Assembly (NCBI GenBank): GCA_900770345.1
Contig: CAAGKF010000244.1
Span: 1 to 19,446, forward strand
Direction: 5' to 3'
Length of the DNA stretch: 19,446 bases
DNA from: Lachnospiraceae bacterium
GTDB lineage: Bacteria > Bacillota > Clostridia > Lachnospirales > Lachnospiraceae
Part shown: positions 15,085 to 19,446 of the stretch, in pieces
Numbering within the stretch: position 1 is the stretch's first letter
How the letters are laid out: each line of letters begins with the position of its first letter
Position numbers and translations under genes: made by a program
The notes under the pieces: generated by a model
What the model was told of the DNA's origin: nothing
Database searches by the model: none
What the model saw: the letters and a program-made list of their open reading frames with translations, nothing else

Positions 15085-16241
15085 CAGCATTTGGAATTCT
15101 TTTGGGAATCATTTCCGCAGCGGCCCTGGCGATTTGGGGCGTGGATTTTTACCACTACCTTGTGGATCGGTATTGCCGGTATCATATTGGCAGATGGCCC
15201 GACACGCAAGTATGGCGGCAGGCGGTAACTCGCCGGGCGATTCGCTGGACAGTCAAAACTCCCACGGTAAAAATTACGGACAATAACCGGTACTTGCTTC
15301 TGGATATGCTTCAGGGACGGTATCGCAGTGATACCATCCAGTCCTGGCAGACTGCCGGCCTGCTTTTGGGATTGGACCATATTGGAACGGCGCAATGCAG
15401 GAATGCGGTGGAGAAGTCTGTGGATCGGCTGCTGGACGGAAACGGAATGTTTCGGACAAGGCCGACCAATGTGGATTGCGGGATGCTGGCATACAGCCTG
15501 CTGAAGTCTGCTGACGCAGGGCGTGTTCGCCCCGCCGCAGACTATGCGGCAGAGGTCATCATGTCACGCGTGGCAGAAGACGGAACTTTGACTTATGTAA
15601 ACGATAAGGCGTCTGATGAACGGTATGTGGATACCATTGGCCTGGTGTGTCCTTTTTTGGCCTGTTACGGAAAGACCTTTGGAAGGCCTGAGTGTATCTC
15701 TCAAGCAGTCAGGCAGCTGCGGGCGTTTTCGGAGTACGGGCTGGAAAAAAACACATTTCTTCCAAACCATGCTTACAGTACCTCCTCAAAGCTGCCCCTG
15801 GGGGTGTATGGCTGGGGGCGCGGTTCCGGCTGGTATGCCTTGGGACTGATCGACACCTATAAAGAACTGCCTGACGGCGAAGATCAGCAGTGGTTAAAGG
15901 GAGAACTGCGGAAAGCGGCTGACAGCTACCTGAAATTTCAGCGCACAGACGGTGGCTTTGGATATATTATGCAGCTGCAGAATGGCTTCGACAGTTCTGC
16001 TACGGCGATGCTGGCCTATTTTTACAGGGAGTGCGCCGCTGTCTTTGATAATAAGGCATATGCTGAAGCGGCAGATCTTTGCCTGGATAAGCTGCGTAGC
16101 GTGACCCGCATTACAGGTGCGATTGACTGGTGTCAGGGCGATACAAAGGGAATCGGAGTATTTGCGCAGACCTACGGCGTCATGCCATTTGCACAGGGAA
16201 TGGCGCTCCGGGCAATCGATATTGGAAAAGACGGGAAATAA
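15081..16241 (+). CDS. Membrane-anchored GH88/GH105-like unsaturated uronyl hydrolase homologue
   Basis: Resembles the (alpha/alpha)6-barrel enzymes of GH88/GH105, which hydrate and release unsaturated uronic acid ends of oligosaccharides. The 386 residues begin with one hydrophobic helix (3-20), then a barrel domain. It contains WQTAGLLLGL (89-98), NVDCGMLAYSL with Asp132, RYVDTIGLVCPFLACYGK with Asp184 as likely catalytic acid/base, YGWGRGSGWYALGLIDTY (243-260) matching the GH105 W-x-RG-x-GW box, and TDGGFGYIMQ. The residues after the helix are rich in Arg while the N-terminus has no basic residues. By the positive-inside rule this would put the barrel in the cytoplasm. Translation is coupled to the pyruvyl transferase. 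No polysaccharide lyase is seen in the window, so the substrate is unclear. It may be a modified hydrolase or a non-classical role. Confidence 0.78.
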   Translation: MTAFGILLGIISAAALAIWGVDFYHYLVDRYCRYHIGRWPDTQVWRQAVTRRAIRWTVKTPTVKITDNNRYLLLDMLQGRYRSDTIQSWQTAGLLLGLDHIGTAQCRNAVEKSVDRLLDGNGMFRTRPTNVDCGMLAYSLLKSADAGRVRPAADYAAEVIMSRVAEDGTLTYVNDKASDERYVDTIGLVCPFLACYGKTFGRPECISQAVRQLRAFSEYGLEKNTFLPNHAYSTSSKLPLGVYGWGRGSGWYALGLIDTYKELPDGEDQQWLKGELRKAADSYLKFQRTDGGFGYIMQLQNGFDSSATAMLAYFYRECAAVFDNKAYAEAADLCLDKLRSVTRITGAIDWCQGDTKGIGVFAQTYGVMPFAQGMALRAIDIGKDGK

Positions 16242-16245
16242 AGAG

Positions 16246-17793
16246 ATGATGGATCAAAGATCTCGAACCGAATATTCGATCCTGAATGTCATTACGGGCT
16301 TGGGCGGGTATGCCCTCAATACGATCATCGGTTTAGTCTGCAGAATGGTTTTTACCAGGACGCTGTCAGCCGAATACCTTGGTATTGGTGGCCTGTTTAC
16401 AAATATTTTGAGCATGCTCAGCCTTGCGGAACTGGGCGTTGGAAGCGCCATTGTCTATGCCCTTTATAAACCGCTGGCGGTTGGGGACAAGGATAAGATC
16501 GCATCGCTTGTCAAGTTTTATGGGCAATGTTACAGAGTGATTGGCGCTGCCGTTGGCGTCATCGGCGTGGCGTTGGTGCCGTTTTTGAATTTCCTGATTG
16601 AAGAGCCGGACATCAAGGAAAGCATCTATCTCATCTATGGGTTGTATTTGTTTAACTCGGCCAGTTCTTATTTTTTTTCCTACCGCAGTTCTCTGATTAT
16701 GGCCGCCCAGCAGAGCTATATTGTTACGGCAATAAACTATGCAGTTACAATTTGCCAGAGCGTCCTGCAAATTATATGGCTGCTTGCAACGCATGAGTAC
16801 ATCGGCTATTTGATCATTCAATGTGTTGGCGGCTTCATCTATAATCTTGTAATCTCCTATATAGCGAAAAAGAAATTTCCGTACATTGTTTCGAAAGATA
16901 TTAAGCCATTAGAAAAAACAGAGCGCAATGGACTGGTTAGAAATGTACGCGCGCTGGTTATATGGAAGCTCAGCGGACTTTTGGTGAATAGTACGGACAA
17001 CATCATTATTACGTATTTCAGCGGTCTGGTAACCGTAGGCTTGTCTTCTAACTATACATTATTATCCACGACATTAAATTCTCTCCTGAATCAGCTCTTC
17101 AATGGCATTACTGCGAGCGTTGGAAACCTCAATGCAATCGAATCCCGGGAGAAGAAGCTCAAAATGTTCAATGTCATCAATCTTGCAAACTTCTGGCTGT
17201 TTGGTTGGGCTGCCATTGGCATTTTTGTGGTATCTACGGATATTGTCCGCCTGATGTTCGGCGCATCTTACGTGCTGCCTATCAATATTCCGTTTGTGAT
17301 CGCGCTGAACTTCTACATGGTAGGAATGCAGAGCGCGGTATGGACGTACAAAAACACGATGGGATTATTCCGCCAGGGCCGCTATCTTCTCATTGTAACA
17401 GCGGGCATTAACCTTGTCTGCTCCCTGTGGCTTGGAAAGCGCTGGGGGCTGTTTGGCATCTTACTGGCTACTGCGATTTCGAGAGCACTGACCAATACTT
17501 GGTATGATCCGTATGCGGTTTTTAAGTATGGTCTGAAAGAGAAAGCATCAGCTTATTTCCGGAAATATGTTTTATATGCCTTGGTTCTAGTGCTTACTGC
17601 GGGTATCTGCTATTCTACCTGTTCTCTCATTCGATTTTCTCCGTTGGCAAATGTCGTTATGAAATTCTCGATTTGCTGTATTGTTCCCAATATAGTATTC
17701 TTTTTGTGCTTCTATCGCAAAGAAGAATTTCAATATTTCAGAGAATTGCTCAACTCTCTTTTCAAAAAGATAAAAAGCAAAATTGTCAGATAG
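16246..17793 (+). CDS. Repeat-unit flippase, Wzx/MATE-like polysaccharide export protein
   Basis: A multi-pass membrane protein of 515 residues with about 12-14 hydrophobic segments, of the MOP flippase superfamily. It would flip the undecaprenyl-linked repeat unit to the outer face for the EpsG-like polymerase. RSRTEYSILNVITGL near the N-terminus and AELGVGSAIVYALYKPLA (61-78) are typical of the Firmicutes Wzx group, as are STDNIIITYFSGL and GLSSNYTLL in the middle. Two adjacent ATGs at 16246 and 16249 are possible; the ribosome binding site is weak (GGGAAA 16233-16238, AAGAG 16241-16245). The longer frame from 16117 lies inside the previous gene. It starts 4 nt after the glycosidase-like gene. 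Confidence 0.92.
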   Translation: MMDQRSRTEYSILNVITGLGGYALNTIIGLVCRMVFTRTLSAEYLGIGGLFTNILSMLSLAELGVGSAIVYALYKPLAVGDKDKIASLVKFYGQCYRVIGAAVGVIGVALVPFLNFLIEEPDIKESIYLIYGLYLFNSASSYFFSYRSSLIMAAQQSYIVTAINYAVTICQSVLQIIWLLATHEYIGYLIIQCVGGFIYNLVISYIAKKKFPYIVSKDIKPLEKTERNGLVRNVRALVIWKLSGLLVNSTDNIIITYFSGLVTVGLSSNYTLLSTTLNSLLNQLFNGITASVGNLNAIESREKKLKMFNVINLANFWLFGWAAIGIFVVSTDIVRLMFGASYVLPINIPFVIALNFYMVGMQSAVWTYKNTMGLFRQGRYLLIVTAGINLVCSLWLGKRWGLFGILLATAISRALTNTWYDPYAVFKYGLKEKASAYFRKYVLYALVLVLTAGICYSTCSLIRFSPLANVVMKFSICCIVPNIVFFLCFYRKEEFQYFRELLNSLFKKIKSKIVR

Positions 17794-17819
17794 TACAGGC
17801 CGTAAAGAGGACTTTAAAC

Positions 17820-19364
17820 ATGAAAATTCAACTCGTACCAAACAAAATGCGCTCTTGGATTGGTATTATTGTAGCACTACTTTCTTTTTCTGCATGCTAT
17901 ATAATCGGAGGAAATATAGTAAAATGCGGTGTGCTGTCCGTTGCTTTTGTGGTAACTTCTCTCGTAAGACTGTCAATACAGGACAGCTTGACTCTGCCTG
18001 TAACTGTTTTCGAGATATTGCTGTCTGCGTTTGTCGGCCTATATTTGTCGCAGTTTCTGCTGGGTGAGGGACTGGCCTCAATCACTCCATTGTCTGTTCT
18101 TCTAGGATACTGTTGCTGTTTGATGGTTATTGGGATGCTTTTTCTTTTGCTTCCCATCATTCATGCTGATGCCGCAATAGGAATTGGCATGTTGCTTCTG
18201 ATGTCTACGGCAAACCATTTTGTATATACTTTCCGTGGAACTGAGTTACATTTTATTGACTTATTTTCCGTTGCAACAGCTGCGAATGTTGTATCTCAAT
18301 ATCATTATTTTCCAACTGCAAATATGGTCTACAGTTGGGTGCTGTATTTCTTGTATCTGTTTGTGCTCTCTACCATAGTCATAAAACCAATTCGCTGGAA
18401 ATCTATGAAGCATTTAAAGGCCAGCATCCCTTTTCTAATGGCAACCTTATTGTTTGCCATTACCTCCGGCCATGTAAATATATACCATTTTAGCAATGAC
18501 GGAACTTATCACAACGGATATATTCTGAACTTCATTTTGACAATGAAGGATGTTTTTGTTGAAAAGCCGGATAATTATTCCTGCCAAACTGCAGAATTGC
18601 TTGCCGCAAAATATACAACCGTACCCACGATTGAAGATTATCCCCATATTATTGTTATCATGGACGAATCGTACGCTGACCTGAGCGTTTTGGGCACGGA
18701 ACTAAAAACGGACTCTGTGATTTCTCCGTTTATCAATTCTTTGGAGGAAAATACGATTAAAGGCTATGCACTTTCATCGGCTTTTGGAGGTAGGACGGCT
18801 AATTCGGAGTTTGAATTTTTGACCGGTTCTACTATGGGCTTTCTGCCCAACGAGTCTATAGCATTCCAACAGTTTATGCATAATGGACAATATAGCCTTG
18901 TATCGCAGTTAGAGAGCTTTGGATACCGGACTGTTGCCGCACATCCATATCTCGCAAACGGCTGGATGAGAAGTACTATCTGGCCAAAGCTTGGATTTGA
19001 CAAATGCTTCTTCCTAGACGATTTCCCGCAGACAGACCTCATACGCGGATTGGTTAGCGACCAGGAAATGATTGAATACATTATATCTTTCTATAAAAAT
19101 TGGGATTCAGAGTCTCCGTTTTTCTTTTACGGTGTTACAATGCAAAACCATAGCAGCTATGATTATAAGGAAACAGATTTTATCGCTTCTGTCCAGCTGA
19201 CGGGCTATTCCCGGGATTATTCGGATGCGGAACAATATCTTTCTCTGCTTCAGGATACTGATGAAGCAATTAAAAATCTTATTGCCTATTTTTCAACGGT
19301 TAAAGATCCAGTTGTTATCCTGTTTTATGGTGATCATTTGCCTGCCCTAAGTCATGTCTGCTGA
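17820..19364 (+). pseudogene. LTA-synthase-like sulfatase-family enzyme, 3' end apparently truncated
   Basis: Similar to lipoteichoic acid synthase and its paralogues (PF00884), which transfer glycerol phosphate from phosphatidylglycerol outside the cell. The 514 readable residues have about five membrane segments (12-215), then the extracellular domain: VIMDES with metal ligand Glu283, GGRTANSEFEFLTG with nucleophile Thr326, and YGDHLPAL with ligands Asp505/His506. All three sites survive. The frame then stops after SHVC, about 8 residues past GDH, whereas the family normally continues for roughly 100 or more residues. GAGG (17807-17810) lies 9 nt before the ATG. In this operon it may have added phosphoglycerol to the polysaccharide. 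The abrupt end next to foreign-looking DNA suggests an insertion broke it. It could still be expressed, but is probably unstable or inactive. Confidence 0.8.
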
Positions 19365-19446
19365 ATAATTAAAAAATCCTTGCAGTGCAAGCTGTTGAGG
19401 CTGATTTGTGATATAATAAGAGTATCAAAAAACGAAAGAATCAGGC
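19355..19446 (+). mobile_element. Possible left end of an inserted element, continuing past the window
   Basis: After the GDH motif of the LTA-synthase-like gene the coding pattern ceases. AT-rich DNA follows, with a short palindrome (CTTGCA-G-TGCAAG, 19379-19391) and an extended -10 promoter reading rightwards. That is how the upstream end of an insertion sequence with its transposase promoter would look. No transposase is inside the window, the terminal inverted repeat cannot be proved with one end, and I do not recognise the family. The left boundary is approximate, within about 19344-19365. Confidence 0.4.
19409..19417 (+). promoter_or_regulatory. Extended -10 promoter at the right edge
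   Basis: TG (19409-19410), one base, then a perfect TATAAT (19412-19417). The -35 region at the 17-nt position (AAGCTG) is poor, so it would depend on the extended -10. It points to a gene beginning beyond base 19446. AACGAAAGAA at 19431-19440 may be the start of its leader or ribosome binding region. Confidence 0.6.

Noticed and set aside
1..19446. CRISPR arrays, tRNA or rRNA genes
   Set aside because: No regularly spaced direct repeats, cloverleaf-like segments or rRNA-like sequence were noticed on either strand.

Overview
The window looks like a chromosomal piece of a gut-type clostridium, most likely of the Oscillospiraceae (Flavonifractor/Oscillibacter-like). This is inferred from the GC-rich housekeeping gene at the left edge, AGGAGG-type ribosome binding sites, and Firmicutes-type EpsD/EpsF/EpsG homologues. 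I could not search databases, so the taxon is a guess.

Layout. Bases 2-547 hold the 3' end of a GC-rich gene, probably a PLP-dependent cysteine-synthase-like enzyme, closed by a strong bidirectional terminator (659-691). A gene-poor stretch (548-1170) carries a good extended -10 promoter (895-923) and a leader of about 240 nt with hairpins. From 1171 to 19364 all genes lie on the + strand, 17 of them, with short gaps or 4-base ATGA overlaps. This is one exopolysaccharide/capsule operon. In order: a priming phosphoglycosyl transferase; an HpcH/HpaI-type aldolase; a D-2-hydroxyacid dehydrogenase; an acyltransferase-3; a GT4 (EpsD-like); an EpsG-like polymerase; a GT4 (EpsF-like); two GT2; a GT4; three GT2; a pyruvyl transferase; a membrane-anchored GH88/GH105-like protein; a Wzx flippase; and an LTA-synthase-like sulfatase-fold enzyme that stops right after its GDH metal motif.

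How they work together. The priming enzyme should load a sugar phosphate on undecaprenyl phosphate. Eight glycosyltransferases could then extend the repeat unit to about nine sugars. The acyl, pyruvyl and perhaps glycerol-phosphate or hydroxy-acid modules decorate it, Wzx flips it and the EpsG/Wzy-like protein polymerises it. No chain-length or tyrosine-kinase genes (CpsCD/EpsAB type) and no NDP-sugar synthesis genes lie in the window, so those functions must be elsewhere.

Most interesting points: the aldolase + 2-hydroxyacid dehydrogenase + acyltransferase cassette directly behind the priming enzyme, which may make an unusual building block or decoration; the GH88/105-like hydrolase inside a biosynthetic operon with no lyase nearby; and the abrupt end of the LTA-synthase-like gene followed by AT-rich DNA with a strong promoter, which suggests a mobile element inserted at the right edge. 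Base composition falls, by eye, from GC-rich at the left to AT-richer at the right, as expected of a mosaic, horizontally assembled locus.
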